Of a stretch of 64,000 bases of DNA, positions 43,476-54,963 are shown piece by piece. The DNA is from Amycolatopsis sp. NBC_01480 (lineage in GTDB: Bacteria; Actinomycetota; Actinomycetes; Mycobacteriales; Pseudonocardiaceae), in NCBI RefSeq assembly GCF_036227205.1, contig NZ_CP109442.1, positions 6,324,001 to 6,388,000 of the forward strand. Reading direction: 5' to 3'. The notes beneath the pieces are model-generated. The model saw only the letters and a program-made list of their open reading frames with translations, had not been told where the DNA came from and did no database searches. A program made the position numbers and the translations under genes. Position 1 is the stretch's first letter. Every line of letters starts with the position of its first letter.

Positions 43476-45608
43476 CTACACGACTTCGCGGGTATGGGCG
43501 TAGTGGCAGGCGACGTCGTGGTCGGCGGCGTGGGACTCCCGCAGCGGCTCGACGTCGATGCACTTACGTTGGTCCTCTTCGGACAGTTGCGCGAACACGA
43601 AGCAGCGCGTGCGGAACCGGCAGCCCGAAGGCGGGTTCGCCGGGCTCGGCAGGTCGCCGGTCAGGATGATCCGCGCGCGCTCGCGCTCCTTGACCGGGTC
43701 CGGGATCGGGATCGCGGACAGCAGGGCCTGCGTGTACGGGTGCTGCGGCGCGTCGAAGACGGTCTGGACGTCGCCGATCTCCACGATCTTGCCGAGGTAC
43801 ATCACGGCCACGCGGTCCGCGATGTGCCGGACCACCGAGAGGTCGTGCGCCACGAACAGGTACGACAGGCCGAGCTTGGCCTTCAGCTCGTCGAGCAGGT
43901 TGATCACGCCGGCCTGGATCGACACGTCCAGCGCCGACACCGGCTCGTCCAGCACGATCAGCTTCGGCTCGAGCGCGAGCGCCCGGGCGATGCCGATGCG
44001 CTGGCGCTGCCCGCCGGAGAACTCGGCCGGGTAGCGGTCCCGGTGCTCCGGGCGCAGCCCGACCAGCCCGAGCAGCTCGGGGATCCGCTTGTCGATGCGG
44101 TCCTTGCTGTAGCCGTGCACCGCCATCGGCTCGGCGATGATGTCGCCGATCGGCAGCCGCGGGTCCAGCGCCGCCATCGGGTCCTGGAACACCACCTGCA
44201 GGTCGCGCCGGATGTTCTTGCGGTCCTTGCCGTTCAGCTTCGCGACGTCCTTGCCGAGCACCGCCACCGAGCCGGACGACGGGGCGGCCAGCTCGAGGAT
44301 CTCCATCAGCGTGGTCGACTTGCCGCAGCCGGACTCGCCGACCAGGCCGAGCGTCTCGCCTTCGACGATGTCGAAGCTGACGCCGTCGACCGCGCGGACC
44401 GTGCCGACCGTGCGCTTGAGGATCGTGCCCTTGCTGACCGGGTAGTGCTTGACCAGCTCCTGCACGTCGAGCACGGTGGTGCGCTCGGTCCGCGGCTTGG
44501 CCGCCACCGGGGGAGCCCCGATCACCTCGGCGCCGTAGACCTCGGCCGCGTCGGCGTCGGGCTTGGCCAGCTCCTCGGTGCGGATGCAGGCTGCGCGGTG
44601 CGTGGTGTCCACCAACGCGTTCGGGTTGCCCGGCGTGATCGTGAACAGCTCGGGCTCGGCGTCGAGGCAGGCGTCGATCGCCAGCGGGCAGCGCGGCGCG
44701 AACGGGCAGCCGGACGGCAGGTCCACCAGCGACGGCGGCTGTCCCTCGATCGGCACCAGCGGCTGCTTCTCGTGCGCGTCCACCCGCGGGATCGAGCCGA
44801 GCAGGCCCAGCGTGTACGGCATCCGCGGCTGGGCGTAGATCGTCTCGACCGGGCCCTGCTCGACCGCTTTCCCGGCGTACATCACCATCAGCCGGTCGGC
44901 GAACCCGGCGACCACGCCGAGGTCGTGCGTGATGATCACGATGCCGGCGCCGGTGACCTCCTGCGCGGTCTTGAGCACCTCCAGCACCTGGGCCTGCACC
45001 GTCACGTCGAGCGCGGTGGTCGGCTCGTCGGCGATGATCAGGTCCGGGTCGTTGGCGATCGCGATGGCGATCACCGCGCGCTGGCGCATGCCGCCGGAGA
45101 ACTCGTGCGGGAACGCCTTCGCGCGCTGCGCGGCGTTCGGGATGCCGACCAGGTCCAGCAGCTCCACGGCCCGGTTGTTGGCCTGCTGCTTGGTGATCCG
45201 GCCCTTGCCGTGCACCAGCAGGGCCTCGGCGATCTGCGCGCCGACCGTGTACACCGGCGTCAGCGCGGAAAGCGGGTCCTGGAAGACCATCGAGATCTTC
45301 TCGCCGCGCAGCTTCGACAGGTCGGTGTCGGACTTGCCGATCAGCTCGCTGTCCTGGAACCGGATCGACCCGGAAACCCTGGCCTGCGGCGGGAGCAGCC
45401 CCATCACCGCGAGCGAGGACACGGACTTGCCGGAGCCGGACTCGCCGACGATGCCCAGCACCTCACCGGCGGCGACCTCATAGGACAGTCCGCGCACGGC
45501 GGTCACGCGGCCCGACTCGGACGGGAACGAGACTTCGAGGTTCGACACCTCGAGCACCGTGCCGGTCGGCTTCTCGGTCTCCGCGCCCAGGGCGAGTGCG
45601 GCGCTCAT
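43476..45608 (-). CDS. dipeptide ABC transporter ATPase, fused DppD-DppF (710 aa)
   Basis: One chain with two complete ATPase halves. First (about 1-330): [16 protein letters not shown], signature [14 protein letters not shown], Walker [13 protein letters not shown]. Second (about 375-700): [44 protein letters not shown]. Both have oligopeptide-transporter C-tails with 4Fe-4S-like Cys patches ([25 protein letters not shown]). In E. coli these are separate proteins; the fused form is common in actinobacteria. The ATG at 45608 overlaps the upstream permease stop. Confidence 0.93.
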   Translation of the reverse strand: MSAALALGAETEKPTGTVLEVSNLEVSFPSESGRVTAVRGLSYEVAAGEVLGIVGESGSGKSVSSLAVMGLLPPQARVSGSIRFQDSELIGKSDTDLSKLRGEKISMVFQDPLSALTPVYTVGAQIAEALLVHGKGRITKQQANNRAVELLDLVGIPNAAQRAKAFPHEFSGGMRQRAVIAIAIANDPDLIIADEPTTALDVTVQAQVLEVLKTAQEVTGAGIVIITHDLGVVAGFADRLMVMYAGKAVEQGPVETIYAQPRMPYTLGLLGSIPRVDAHEKQPLVPIEGQPPSLVDLPSGCPFAPRCPLAIDACLDAEPELFTITPGNPNALVDTTHRAACIRTEELAKPDADAAEVYGAEVIGAPPVAAKPRTERTTVLDVQELVKHYPVSKGTILKRTVGTVRAVDGVSFDIVEGETLGLVGESGCGKSTTLMEILELAAPSSGSVAVLGKDVAKLNGKDRKNIRRDLQVVFQDPMAALDPRLPIGDIIAEPMAVHGYSKDRIDKRIPELLGLVGLRPEHRDRYPAEFSGGQRQRIGIARALALEPKLIVLDEPVSALDVSIQAGVINLLDELKAKLGLSYLFVAHDLSVVRHIADRVAVMYLGKIVEIGDVQTVFDAPQHPYTQALLSAIPIPDPVKERERARIILTGDLPSPANPPSGCRFRTRCFVFAQLSEEDQRKCIDVEPLRESHAADHDVACHYAHTREVV

Positions 45609-46609
45609 GCTTCGGCTCCAGCGATCTTCGAGGACGAGGGTGACTTGGTTTTTTCGGCGATGCGCTTGCGTTCCTTGCGCCGCGACCGGCTGGCGGACGG
45701 GTCGAGCGCGTCACGCAGGCCGTCACCGGCGAAGTTCACCGCGAGCACGGTGGCCACGAGGAAGCCGGCCGGGATGTAGAACAGCCACGGGAAGGTGCGC
45801 ACCGCGTCGGAGCCGGCGGAGATCAGCGTGCCGAGCGAGACGTCCGGCGACTGCACGCCGAAACCGAAGAACGACAACGAGGTCTCGGTGATGATCGCGA
45901 CGCCGACGTTGATCGTCGCGTCGATGATCAGCAGCGAGGCCATGTTGGGCACGATGTGCTTGAAGATGATCCGCCAGGCGGGCTGGCCCATGAACTTCGC
46001 GGCCTTGACGAACTCGCGCTCGCGCAGGGTCAGCGTCATGCCGCGCACGATGCGGGCGGTGATCATCCACTGGAACAGCGCGATCAGGCCGACCAGGATC
46101 AGCCAGGTCTTGCCGCGGAAGGCCGGCGACAGGATCGAGATGATCAGGAACGGCGGCAGGATCAGCAGCAGGTCGACGACCCACATGGCGATCCGGTCGG
46201 TCCAGCCGCCGAAGTAGCCCGCGGCCGCGCCGACGATCGAAGCGACGCCGGTGGAGAACAACGCGGCCAGCAGGCCGATGGTCAGCGACTTCTGCAGCCC
46301 CCGCAGGGTCTGCGCGAACATGTCGCCGCCGATCTGGTTGGTGCCGAACCAGTGGTTCCCGTCCGGCGGCATCAGGTTCGACAGCGGGTCGAGCTGGTCG
46401 TAGGCCCACGGCGAATACCAGGTGTAAGTGAAGGCCAGGACGTAGAACAGCACGATCACGGCCAGCGCGACGACGGCGAGCCGGTTGCGCAGGAAGCGGC
46501 GCAGCACCAGCTTTCCGCGGCCCGAGGACTTGCTGTCGGACTCGAGGGCCGGGTCGGTCGCCAGCACGGCCGAGTCGGCGATGTCGGCCTCGTTCACGGG
46601 AGCGGCCAT
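45605..46609 (-). CDS. peptide ABC transporter permease, DppC-like (334 aa)
   Basis: Membrane subunit with about six helices. Cytoplasmic N-tail is long and acidic, then [20 protein letters not shown] (helix 1), [19 protein letters not shown] (typical OppC segment), and the EAA loop [27 protein letters not shown] at 46609; start of the ATPase overlaps its end. With DppB this forms the channel. Confidence 0.92.
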   Translation of the reverse strand: MAAPVNEADIADSAVLATDPALESDSKSSGRGKLVLRRFLRNRLAVVALAVIVLFYVLAFTYTWYSPWAYDQLDPLSNLMPPDGNHWFGTNQIGGDMFAQTLRGLQKSLTIGLLAALFSTGVASIVGAAAGYFGGWTDRIAMWVVDLLLILPPFLIISILSPAFRGKTWLILVGLIALFQWMITARIVRGMTLTLREREFVKAAKFMGQPAWRIIFKHIVPNMASLLIIDATINVGVAIITETSLSFFGFGVQSPDVSLGTLISAGSDAVRTFPWLFYIPAGFLVATVLAVNFAGDGLRDALDPSASRSRRKERKRIAEKTKSPSSSKIAGAEA

Positions 46610-47598
46610 CAGATCCTCACCCTCGGGTCGAGCACTGCGTACAGCACGTCGGAAAGCCAGCCGGCGAACAGCACGCAGATGGCGATGAACAGGGTCACGG
46701 TGGCCACGATGTTCGTGTCCTGCTTCTGGATCCCGGTGATCAGCCAGTCGCCCATGCCGTACCAGCCGAAGATCCGCTCGGTGAAGATGCCGCCGGTGAC
46801 CAGCAGGCCGAAGCCGAACGCGAACAGCGTCGCCATCGGGATCAGGGCGGTGCGCAGGCCGTGCTTGAACAGCGCGCGCCGCCGGGTCAGTCCCTTGGCC
46901 TGCGCGGTGCGCAGGAAGTCCGAGCCGAGCACGTCGAGCATCGCCGAACGCTGATAACGGCTGTAATAGGCGACCTGCGTGAGCACGATCGCCAGGGTCG
47001 GCACGATCAGGTGCTGCAGCCGGTCGAGCAGCACGTCGCCGAAACCGCCGGTGACGCTGCCCTGCTCGCCCTGCACGATGAAGAACTGGTAGCCGCCGAG
47101 GAGGTTGTCGTTGACCGACTGCGCGCCCGCCTTGAGGATCGTGGCGATCACGAACACCGGCGTCGAGAGCACCACGAACGAGAACGTGGTGGCGATGTAG
47201 TCGCTGATCTTGTACTGCCGGATCGCGCTCACCACACCGACCAGCACGCCGATGATGATGCCGATCGTGATGCCCAGCAGGAACAGCCGGAGGCTCACGC
47301 CGACCCGGCGGAACAGCTCGTCGGTGATCGCCTGGTCGGCGACCGTCCGGCCGAAGTTCCCCTGGAACACCCCGCTGAGCCAGGTGAAGAACCGCTCGGG
47401 GATCGGCTGGTTCAGGTAGAGCTCGGCCGCCTTGGCGTCGATCGTCGCCTGGGGTGCGGGCGGATTCCGCAGTTTCAGCGCGTCGAGCGGGCTGAACGCC
47501 AGCGACGCCAGGGAAAAGGCGGCGAAGGTGGCGACCAGGCACAGTGCCACGTAGTTGATGAGGCGGCGCAGGAGGAAGCCGATCACGGGGTCCTCCAT
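46609..47598 (-). CDS. peptide ABC transporter permease, DppB-like (329 aa)
   Basis: First gene of the oligopeptide operon. N-terminal RRLINYVALCLVATFAAFSL, LNQPIPERFFTWLSGVFQGNFG and the EAA loop DFLRTAQAKGLTRRRALFKHGLRTALIP are OppB-type. ATG at 47598; its stop overlaps the DppC start by 1 nt (TGATG). The control region is upstream at 47599-48036. Confidence 0.92.
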   Translation of the reverse strand: MEDPVIGFLLRRLINYVALCLVATFAAFSLASLAFSPLDALKLRNPPAPQATIDAKAAELYLNQPIPERFFTWLSGVFQGNFGRTVADQAITDELFRRVGVSLRLFLLGITIGIIIGVLVGVVSAIRQYKISDYIATTFSFVVLSTPVFVIATILKAGAQSVNDNLLGGYQFFIVQGEQGSVTGGFGDVLLDRLQHLIVPTLAIVLTQVAYYSRYQRSAMLDVLGSDFLRTAQAKGLTRRRALFKHGLRTALIPMATLFAFGFGLLVTGGIFTERIFGWYGMGDWLITGIQKQDTNIVATVTLFIAICVLFAGWLSDVLYAVLDPRVRI

Positions 47599-47897
47599 TC
47601 ACCAGGAGCGGAGGATCGGCTCCGCACCGTTGGCCATGCCTGTTTCCCGCCCCATTGAGTTTTCATCGAAACCACTAGCCCGGTGCTGCCTTCCGAATGC
47701 TGACGCTCGTTGTCGGCGCAGCATAAACCGAACCGGGCGGATCGCTCTCCGATCCCAGGCAACCAAACAATCACGATTTCCGTCACCCGGCTGTGAACAA
47801 CCGACTTTCGGGTGTGGCGGGCCCGGGTTTGCCGAGGTAATTCAAAGAGGGCCCTCGTCGCGGTGGGTGCCGCCCCGGATACCCGCGATGACGTTCC

Positions 47898-47932
47898 GGA
47901 AATGTTTCGGATTGGAGCGGGAATGTTTCCGG
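47898..47932. promoter_or_regulatory. direct repeats, candidate regulator site of the peptide ABC operon
   Basis: GGAAATGTTTCGG (47898-47910) and GGGAATGTTTCCGG (47919-47932), spaced 21 bp start to start, i.e. two helical turns, flanked by GTTCCGG (47893-47899) and CCGGAAC (47939-47945). About 300 bp before dppB. Confidence 0.45.
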
Positions 47933-48036
47933 GGAAGACCGGAACGATGAAACGGACAAAACGGACTGTCTGGTCTGGTGAGCCGGCCCGCTCCCGGGCT
48001 CGCCGGGCACTGTCCACAATGGCTGGTCACAGCGAA

Positions 48037-48068
48037 GAACCCCGCCACCGCAAGCGGTGACGGGGTTC
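48037..48068 (-). terminator. sigA terminator
   Basis: GAACCCCG (48037-48044) and CGGGGTTC (48061-48068) with an inner CACCGC/GCGGTG stem, about 20 bp after the sigA stop; the transcript ends TTCTTC. Confidence 0.75.
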
Positions 48069-48088
48069 TCGTCGGTGACCGGGCCGGT

Positions 48089-49471
<1,383 letters not shown>

Positions 49472-49703
49472 TTACGCCCTTTCGCAGCGGTCGATCATGA
49501 CGAGCCGAGGTATCGCCACCTCGGCTGCCTCACATTCGGGGAACACGCCTCGGCCTGCGGTTTTGCACCCCGCAGCCGTGGGCCGTGTTCCATTGTAACG
49601 ACGGCCGGGCAGTGCGTCGCGAAGCGATCACCCTCCGGCCTCCCGGACGGTACCCGCGCGTGACCCCCTCGTGACCGAGGGCAGCCGCGGCGCGGTCCGC
49701 CGG

Positions 49704-50465
49704 TCAGTGCTCGATGCCCTCCACGGCGGCGGCCGCGGCGCCCACGATGCCCGCGTTGTTCTGCAGCGACGCGACGATCACCGGCGTGCGGATGTCCAGC
49801 AGCGGCACCCACTTCTCCGCCTTCTTGCTGACCCCGCCGCCGACGATGAACAGGTCCGGCCAGATCAGGTTTTCCAGCACGCTGAGGTAGCGGTGCACCC
49901 GCTTGGCCCACTGCGGGTAGGTCAGCTCCTCGTTGTCCTTCACCGACGCGGCGGCGCGCTTCTCCGCGTCGTGCCCGTCCACCTCGACGTGGCCGAACTC
50001 GGTGTTGGGCACGAGGTGCCCGTCGTGGAACACCGCGCTGCCGATGCCGGTGCCGAAGGTGAGCAGTGCGGTCACGCCGGTGCGCGCGACCGGGTCGCCG
50101 AAGCGGATCTCGGCCATGCCGGCCGCGTCCGCGTCGTTCAGCATCGCCACGTCCTCGACGCTGCGGCCGAGCCGCTTGGCGAACAGCGCGTCGGCGTCGG
50201 TGGCGATCCACTTGTGGTCGATGTTCGCCGCCGTGTGCGCGACGCCCTTCTTGACCACCGCGGGCAGGGTCACGCCGACCGGGCCATCCCAGCCGGCCAT
50301 CCGCACGATCTCCGCGACCACGTCGGCCACCGCGTCCGGGGTCGAAGGCTGCGGCGTGTCGATCCGGTGCCGTTCGCCGATGAGCTCTCCCCGCTCCAAA
50401 TCGACCAGCGCGCCCTTGATCCCGCTGCCGCCGATGTCGATTCCGAAACCTCGGGTCGCCGTCAC
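49704..50465 (-). CDS. ppgK: polyphosphate glucokinase, ROK family (253 aa)
   Basis: Phosphorylates glucose with polyphosphate or ATP. Phosphate motif [19 protein letters not shown], sugar-site segment [13 protein letters not shown], adenosine motif [17 protein letters not shown], and the lengthy helix [20 protein letters not shown]; all match the PpgK family. GTG at 50465 is chosen over 50486 because of the GAAGGGA before it and the conserved start of the fold. In M. tuberculosis ppgK also lies between suhB and sigA. Confidence 0.92.
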   Translation of the reverse strand: MTATRGFGIDIGGSGIKGALVDLERGELIGERHRIDTPQPSTPDAVADVVAEIVRMAGWDGPVGVTLPAVVKKGVAHTAANIDHKWIATDADALFAKRLGRSVEDVAMLNDADAAGMAEIRFGDPVARTGVTALLTFGTGIGSAVFHDGHLVPNTEFGHVEVDGHDAEKRAAASVKDNEELTYPQWAKRVHRYLSVLENLIWPDLFIVGGGVSKKAEKWVPLLDIRTPVIVASLQNNAGIVGAAAAAVEGIEH

Positions 50466-50529
50466 TGACGTGGTCCCTTCTCGCACGATTCAGAAGTCTG
50501 CTTCGGAGACTTTAACCGGATGTGGTGAC

Positions 50530-51351
50530 ATGTCGGACGTGGGCGTTCAAGAGTCGTTGCTGAAAAGCGTTGCCGAGCAGGTCGCGGCCGAGGCCGCGGA
50601 GCTGGTCCGGGCCGCCTGGGCCGCCATGCGGGCCGGCGGCGAGGTGCGGGTGGACACCAAGTCCGCCGACACCGACGTGGTCACCGCGGTGGACCGCGAG
50701 TCCGAGGAACTGGTGCGCGCGCGGCTCGCGCGGCTGCGGCCGGGGGAGCCGGTGCTCGGGGAGGAGGGCGGCGGGTCCGCGGCGGCCGGCGGCGTCACGT
50801 GGGTCGTCGACCCGATCGACGGCACGGTCAACTTCCTTTACGGGCTGCCCTCGTTCGCGGTGTCGGTGGCCGCGCAGATCGACGGGGAGTCGGTGGCGGG
50901 CGCCGTGATCGAGCCGGTCAGCGGGCGGCGGTGGACGGCCGCCCGGGGCGAGGGCGCGTGGCTCGACGGCCAACGGCTCTCGGCGTCCGCGCCGCAGCGG
51001 CTGGACTTGTCGCTCGTCGCCACCGGCTTCGCGTACGACGCCGGGCGCCGGGTGCGCCAGGGACGCCTCGTGGGCGAACTGGTCAGCCGGGTGCGCGACA
51101 TCCGCCGCAACGGCGCCGCTTCGCTGGAGCTGTGCGCCGTGGGCGCGGGCTGGCTCGACGCGTACGTCGAGCACGGCCTGCACCGCTGGGACTGGGCCGC
51201 GGGCGCCCTGGTGGCCTCGGAGGCGGGCGCGACGGTGCTGCTGCCGGGTTCGGCCCCGGACCTCGGCGACGACGTCACGTACGCCGCTTCGCCGACCATC
51301 GCCGCTCAGCTGCGCGAGACGCTCGCCGAGTGCGGCGCCGCCTCCGTCTGA
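50530..51351 (+). CDS. suhB: inositol monophosphatase-family protein, SuhB (273 aa)
   Basis: Magnesium-dependent phosphatase of the IMPase fold, expected to make myo-inositol for phosphatidylinositol and mycothiol. Motifs: GEEGGG (metal), [15 protein letters not shown] (the DPxDGTxNF signature) and [20 protein letters not shown] at 50530. Divergent from ppgK. Full length for the family. Confidence 0.92.
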   Translation: MSDVGVQESLLKSVAEQVAAEAAELVRAAWAAMRAGGEVRVDTKSADTDVVTAVDRESEELVRARLARLRPGEPVLGEEGGGSAAAGGVTWVVDPIDGTVNFLYGLPSFAVSVAAQIDGESVAGAVIEPVSGRRWTAARGEGAWLDGQRLSASAPQRLDLSLVATGFAYDAGRRVRQGRLVGELVSRVRDIRRNGAASLELCAVGAGWLDAYVEHGLHRWDWAAGALVASEAGATVLLPGSAPDLGDDVTYAASPTIAAQLRETLAECGAASV

Positions 51352-51369
51352 CTCCGCCCCAATGCCAGA

Positions 51370-51424
51370 TGCTCTGAAGGCCACCATGAGGGCATATAGG
51401 TCTCTCATGGTGGCCTTCAGGGCA
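51370..51424. terminator. bidirectional terminator palindrome
   Basis: Core arms CTGAAGGCCACCATGAG (51374-51390) and its complement (51404-51420), extended to 20 bp with a wobble; 13-nt AT-richer loop. Between the convergent suhB and cei genes. Confidence 0.7.
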
Positions 51425-51455
51425 CGATGGTGCGAGGAAAACGTCGCGCGACGGC

Positions 51456-52142
51456 TCAGCAGGTGACGTCGCGGGCGCTCGCCAGCAGGGTCTGGTCGAT
51501 CATCGGCCCGCTCGGGCCGGCGGACTGCTCACTGCTGCCGCCGCCCTGGTGCGCCTGGGACCAGCTGGTCAGCTGCTGCAGCACGCGCAGGGCCTCGGCG
51601 CGCGGGCGGATGTCGTCGAAGCGGGTGCCGGTGACCAGGTCGACGCTGGCGTCCTTGCGGTTGTCCCGCACCAGCTCCGCGCACGGCACCACCAGGCTGA
51701 CCGTGCGGGCCGCGGCCGCGCCGTTCTCGCCGTAGCGGATCTGGCCGCGGCACTTCGCGTCGCCCTTGGGGTACGCCGGGTCGTTGCCGGGGTCGCCGAT
51801 GGCGGTGAAGCCGAGGCCGCGCAGCGCGGTGGTGGCGATGCCGCCCTGGCCGCGCGTGCTGCTGGCGTTGAGCACCTTCAGCGCCACCTTGTCCGGCGGC
51901 ATCGGGGCGCGGTCGTCGAGCCCGTTGTGCGGGACGGTGGTGTACGTGGTGCCCGCCGGGGGCGTGGGCGCGGGGGTGCAGAGGACGGCCTGGTCGACGT
52001 CGCCGCGGCCGACCACGGCGTTCACCCAGACGAAGACCGCGCCGAGCGCGAGCACCCCGATCACGATCAGCGCGGGCAGCGGCCGGTGCTTGCGATAGGG
52101 CCGCGGCGCACCACGCTCCCCCGAGCCGTTCCCCGACGCCAC
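51456..52142 (-). CDS. cei: envelope integrity protein Cei-like, LytR C-terminal domain (228 aa)
   Basis: Membrane-anchored, outward-facing protein. Basic N-terminus, one helix (about residues 24-44, ALIVIGVLALGAVFVWVNAV), then a LytR_C domain: VALKVLNASSTRGQGGIATTALRGLG, with two conserved cysteines (AKCRGQIR; VVPCAELV). Orthologue of Rv2700, which supports cell-wall integrity in mycobacteria. GTG at 52142. Confidence 0.85.
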   Translation of the reverse strand: MASGNGSGERGAPRPYRKHRPLPALIVIGVLALGAVFVWVNAVVGRGDVDQAVLCTPAPTPPAGTTYTTVPHNGLDDRAPMPPDKVALKVLNASSTRGQGGIATTALRGLGFTAIGDPGNDPAYPKGDAKCRGQIRYGENGAAAARTVSLVVPCAELVRDNRKDASVDLVTGTRFDDIRPRAEALRVLQQLTSWSQAHQGGGSSEQSAGPSGPMIDQTLLASARDVTC

Positions 52143-52764
52143 CTGCCCCGTCCCTTCCCGAACGCGCGAACCCGTTTCGGCTGCCCGCGGTGCCGGCCCC
52201 GTGTCGCCGGCCCCGAAGTGTCATCCAGTGTCACCAGTGCCCCGGGGCGCCTCGCCCGGACCGTGACACGCCTCGATCGGGGGGTGAGGCGCCGGTATCC
52301 GCACCGGCAGCTTCGTAGCCGGTGAGCCTAGGCGTAACGCACCGCGCCCGGTGGTGCGGGTCACCCTCGTCGAATCCGCGTCACAGCGCGGGCCGGCGCC
52401 GCCGGTCCCGCCCCGGCGATCGCACCACGCGGACCTCCGCGGGAGCAAGCGGACACGGCCGCCGGGTGATCTTCCCGACCGGGGCGCAACCCGAACGGAC
52501 CATAGGCGTCTCACCTGCGGGTTCCCCCTGTCGGGTGACGAATTCCGGGCAATACGCGACTCGCTGCGGAGCGGCTTGACCGGTGAGCTACCCTTCCCGG
52601 GCTCCGGCCGCAGGAAGAGCGCGGGAAAGCTGAGACGGCGGTCACTGCGGAGGCCGGGCACAAACAGGGGCGCTGGAACGTTGACCAGCGGCACGGCGGG
52701 TTCGAGGGGCGACACCTGAGGGCTCGTGAGAACACGACAAGCTGATTCGCAGGGGTGAGGGAAC
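52143..52764. other. intergenic region, no supported gene
   Basis: 622 bp between the divergent cei and DUF4193 genes, so both promoters must be here. GC-rich with fragmented ORFs, none with a family resemblance. No clean promoter pair or riboswitch recognised. Confidence 0.5.
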
Positions 52765-53073
52765 ATGGCTACCGACTACGACGCTCCGCGCCGCAGCGAA
52801 GCCGACGAGCTGGCCGAAGACTCGTTGGAGGAACTGAAGGCCCGGCGCAACGAGAACCAGTCCGGCGTCGTCGACGTCGACGAGGACGCGAACGCCGAGA
52901 ACTTCGAGCTTCCGGGTGCCGACCTCTCCGGGCTTTCCGGGGAGGACATGACCGTGAAGGTGGTGCCGAAGCAGGCGGACGAGTTCACCTGCTCGGTCTG
53001 CTTCCTGGTGCACCACCGGAGCCGGCTCGCCGAGGAGAGCGGTGGGCGGCTGATCTGCCGCGACTGTGCCTGA
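52765..53073 (+). CDS. DUF4193 family protein (102 aa)
   Basis: Conserved actinobacterial protein (Rv2699c type). Acidic N-terminal half (RRSEADELAEDSLEELKARR) then LSGEDMTVKVVPKQADEFTC and two CxxC pairs (FTCSVC and LICRDC) forming a likely zinc ribbon that ends the chain. Possible role linked to transcription is only a guess. ATG at 52765 with GAGGGA upstream. Confidence 0.85.
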   Translation: MATDYDAPRRSEADELAEDSLEELKARRNENQSGVVDVDEDANAENFELPGADLSGLSGEDMTVKVVPKQADEFTCSVCFLVHHRSRLAEESGGRLICRDCA

Positions 53074-53206
53074 TCCACGCCGGCCTGATCGACGCTGAGC
53101 CCGGGCGCACGGGGATTTCGCTCCGGGTCTCAGGGGACCACAGGGTTTTTCAGGGGTGTACACGCAGTCGCCGCGGTTTCGGGGAAGCTCGTGCGCGAGC
53201 TGGGTA

Positions 53207-53238
53207 AAGGGGGCCGGTCTTTCGGGACCGGCCCCCTT
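53207..53238. terminator. bidirectional terminator hairpin
   Basis: AAGGGGGCCGGTC (53207-53219) and its complement (53226-53238), 6-nt loop, between the convergent DUF4193 and DUF3093 genes. Reads with a short U-tract on the minus strand. Confidence 0.75.
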
Positions 53239-53281
53239 CCGCGCGTCCAGGGGCCGCGGGGCGTTCGGACGCAGGGGCGGT

Positions 53282-53767
53282 TCAGGAACGGGCGCGCAGC
53301 AGCTCCGCGACGCGCTCGGGGTGCCGGGTGCTGAACAGCCAGTACGGCGTCGGGTCGTCCGGGTCGGTCAGCTCCACCCGCACGGCCGGGCCCACCCAGC
53401 CGCGGTGCAGCACGAACGCGGCCGGGTCGCCGTCGCGCCCCAGCGCGGGCCTCTTGGCCGCGGTCCCGAGCACCTCGACGGTGCCGGCGAAGCGCAGCGG
53501 GAGGTGGGCGTCGCCGACCCACAGCTCCGGCTCGTCGCCCCCGGTCACCCGCACGCGCGAGCGGCCCAGCGAGAGCAGCAGCGCGGCCATCACCGGCACG
53601 GCGACGGCCAGCGGGATCCACATCGGGATCGACGGGTAGCCCAGATGGATCTCGACGCCGAGCAGGATCGCGCCCAGCATCGGCAGCGGCCAGCCCCACC
53701 ACGGCACGTAGAGCCGTTCGGAGTGCCTGATGCCGCTCGTCACGGCGGTGTTCACGGTGTCACCCAC
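53282..53767 (-). CDS. DUF3093 family membrane protein (161 aa)
   Basis: Conserved actinobacterial protein (Rv2698 type). Opens [20 protein letters not shown] into two adjacent helices (about residues 20-65), then a cytoplasmic PH-like domain ([53 protein letters not shown]). GTG at 53767; GTG 53755 is possible. Divergent from dut with 24 bp between start codons. Confidence 0.82.
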   Translation of the reverse strand: MGDTVNTAVTSGIRHSERLYVPWWGWPLPMLGAILLGVEIHLGYPSIPMWIPLAVAVPVMAALLLSLGRSRVRVTGGDEPELWVGDAHLPLRFAGTVEVLGTAAKRPALGRDGDPAAFVLHRGWVGPAVRVELTDPDDPTPYWLFSTRHPERVAELLRARS

Positions 53768-53791
53768 GCGACAAGGGTAGTCTCGCCGCCC

Positions 53792-54295
53792 GTGTCCAGC
53801 GTTCAGGTACTCCTTTCCCGGCTCGACCCCGGCGTTCCGCTGCCGGCCTACGCGCGCCCCGGCGACGCGGGGGCCGACCTCGTCAGCACCTCCGACATCG
53901 TCCTCGGGCCCGGCGAGCGCGGGGTGGTCGGCACCGGCGTGGCGATCGCGCTGCCGCCGGGCTACGCGGGGTTCGTCCACCCGCGCTCGGGGCTCGCCGC
54001 GCGGGTCGGCCTGTCGGTGGTGAACACCCCCGGCACGATCGACTGCGGCTACCGCGGTGAGATCCGCGTCTGCCTCATCAACCATGATCTGCGTGAGCCG
54101 GTGGTGCTCGCCCGCGGCGACCGGATCGCGCAGCTGGTCGTGCAGCGGGTGGAGCAGGCCGAATTCGTCGAGGTGGCCGAGCTCGGGGAGACCGAGCGCG
54201 GCGCCGGCGGCTACGGCTCGACCGGCGGACACGCCACACTGGTGCCGGACGGGCCCGGCACGGGAACGGGCACTGGGGAAGGAACGGAGAGCTAG
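53792..54295 (+). CDS. dut: dUTP diphosphatase (167 aa)
   Basis: Hydrolyses dUTP to dUMP, keeping uracil out of DNA and feeding dTMP synthesis. All five trimeric-dUTPase motifs: [39 protein letters not shown], and a C-terminal [12 protein letters not shown]. The residue after GTID is Cys where Ala is usual. GTG start. Stop overlaps the next GTG by 1 nt. Confidence 0.95.
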   Translation: MSSVQVLLSRLDPGVPLPAYARPGDAGADLVSTSDIVLGPGERGVVGTGVAIALPPGYAGFVHPRSGLAARVGLSVVNTPGTIDCGYRGEIRVCLINHDLREPVVLARGDRIAQLVVQRVEQAEFVEVAELGETERGAGGYGSTGGHATLVPDGPGTGTGTGEGTES

Positions 54296-54945
54296 TGGGG
54301 ATTTTCGGACGCAAGCGCGGGTCCGGGGCCGAGCCCGAGGGCCGGCCGGCCGAAGGCGTCGAGGACGACGCCGGCGAGCCCGAGGACCAGCTGTCGGACA
54401 CGGCCGAGGGCCCGTTCGACATCGCCGACGCCGAGGACGACGGCATCCCCCGGATCGACCTCGGCTCGGTGAAGGTGCCGGTGCCGGACGGCTCGCAGGT
54501 GCAGGTCGAGATGGACCCCGAGGCCGGGGGCGTGCGCGCGGTGCACGTGGTGACCGAGCAGGGCCAGATCACGGTCAGCGCGTACGCAGCGCCGCGCACC
54601 GGCGGGCTCTGGCGCGAGGTCGGCACCGAGCTGGCCGACCAGCTGCGCGCGGACGGCGCGAAGGTCAACATCGGCCGCGGCCAGTGGGGCCTGGAGCTGT
54701 CCGCGATCGTCGGCGACGTCGCGTTGCGGTTCGTCGGCGTGGACGGCCCGCGCTGGATGCTGCGCGGGGTCATCGCCGGCCCGCAGTCGCAGTCGGCGCA
54801 CGCCCCGGAGGTGCTGCGCGCGATCGTCCGCCACACGGTGGTGGACCGCGGCAACTCGCCGATGCCGGTGCGCACGCCGCTCACGATCACGCTGCCGGAG
54901 GCCGTCGCCCAGCACATCGCCGAGCAGACCGAACAGCAAGGCTGA
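54295..54945 (+). CDS. DUF3710 family protein (216 aa)
   Basis: Unknown-function protein (Rv2696c type). Acidic N-terminus about 45 residues (EPEDQLSDTAEGPFDIADAE), then LGSVKVPVPDGSQVQVEMD, a strand-rich middle (LRFVGVDGPRWMLRGVI) and a C-terminal VVDRGNSPMPVRTPLTITLP. Start overlaps the dut stop, so the two are coupled. Cytoplasmic. Confidence 0.82.
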   Translation: MGIFGRKRGSGAEPEGRPAEGVEDDAGEPEDQLSDTAEGPFDIADAEDDGIPRIDLGSVKVPVPDGSQVQVEMDPEAGGVRAVHVVTEQGQITVSAYAAPRTGGLWREVGTELADQLRADGAKVNIGRGQWGLELSAIVGDVALRFVGVDGPRWMLRGVIAGPQSQSAHAPEVLRAIVRHTVVDRGNSPMPVRTPLTITLPEAVAQHIAEQTEQQG

Positions 54946-54963
54946 CCGCCGAACCAAGGCGAG

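Larger units (their letters stand above)
47599..48088. other. intergenic region upstream of the peptide ABC operon
   Basis: 490 bp between dppB-like and sigA (back-to-tail on the minus strand). Holds the sigA terminator and a pair of direct repeats at 47898-47932. No gene is supported. Confidence 0.55.
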
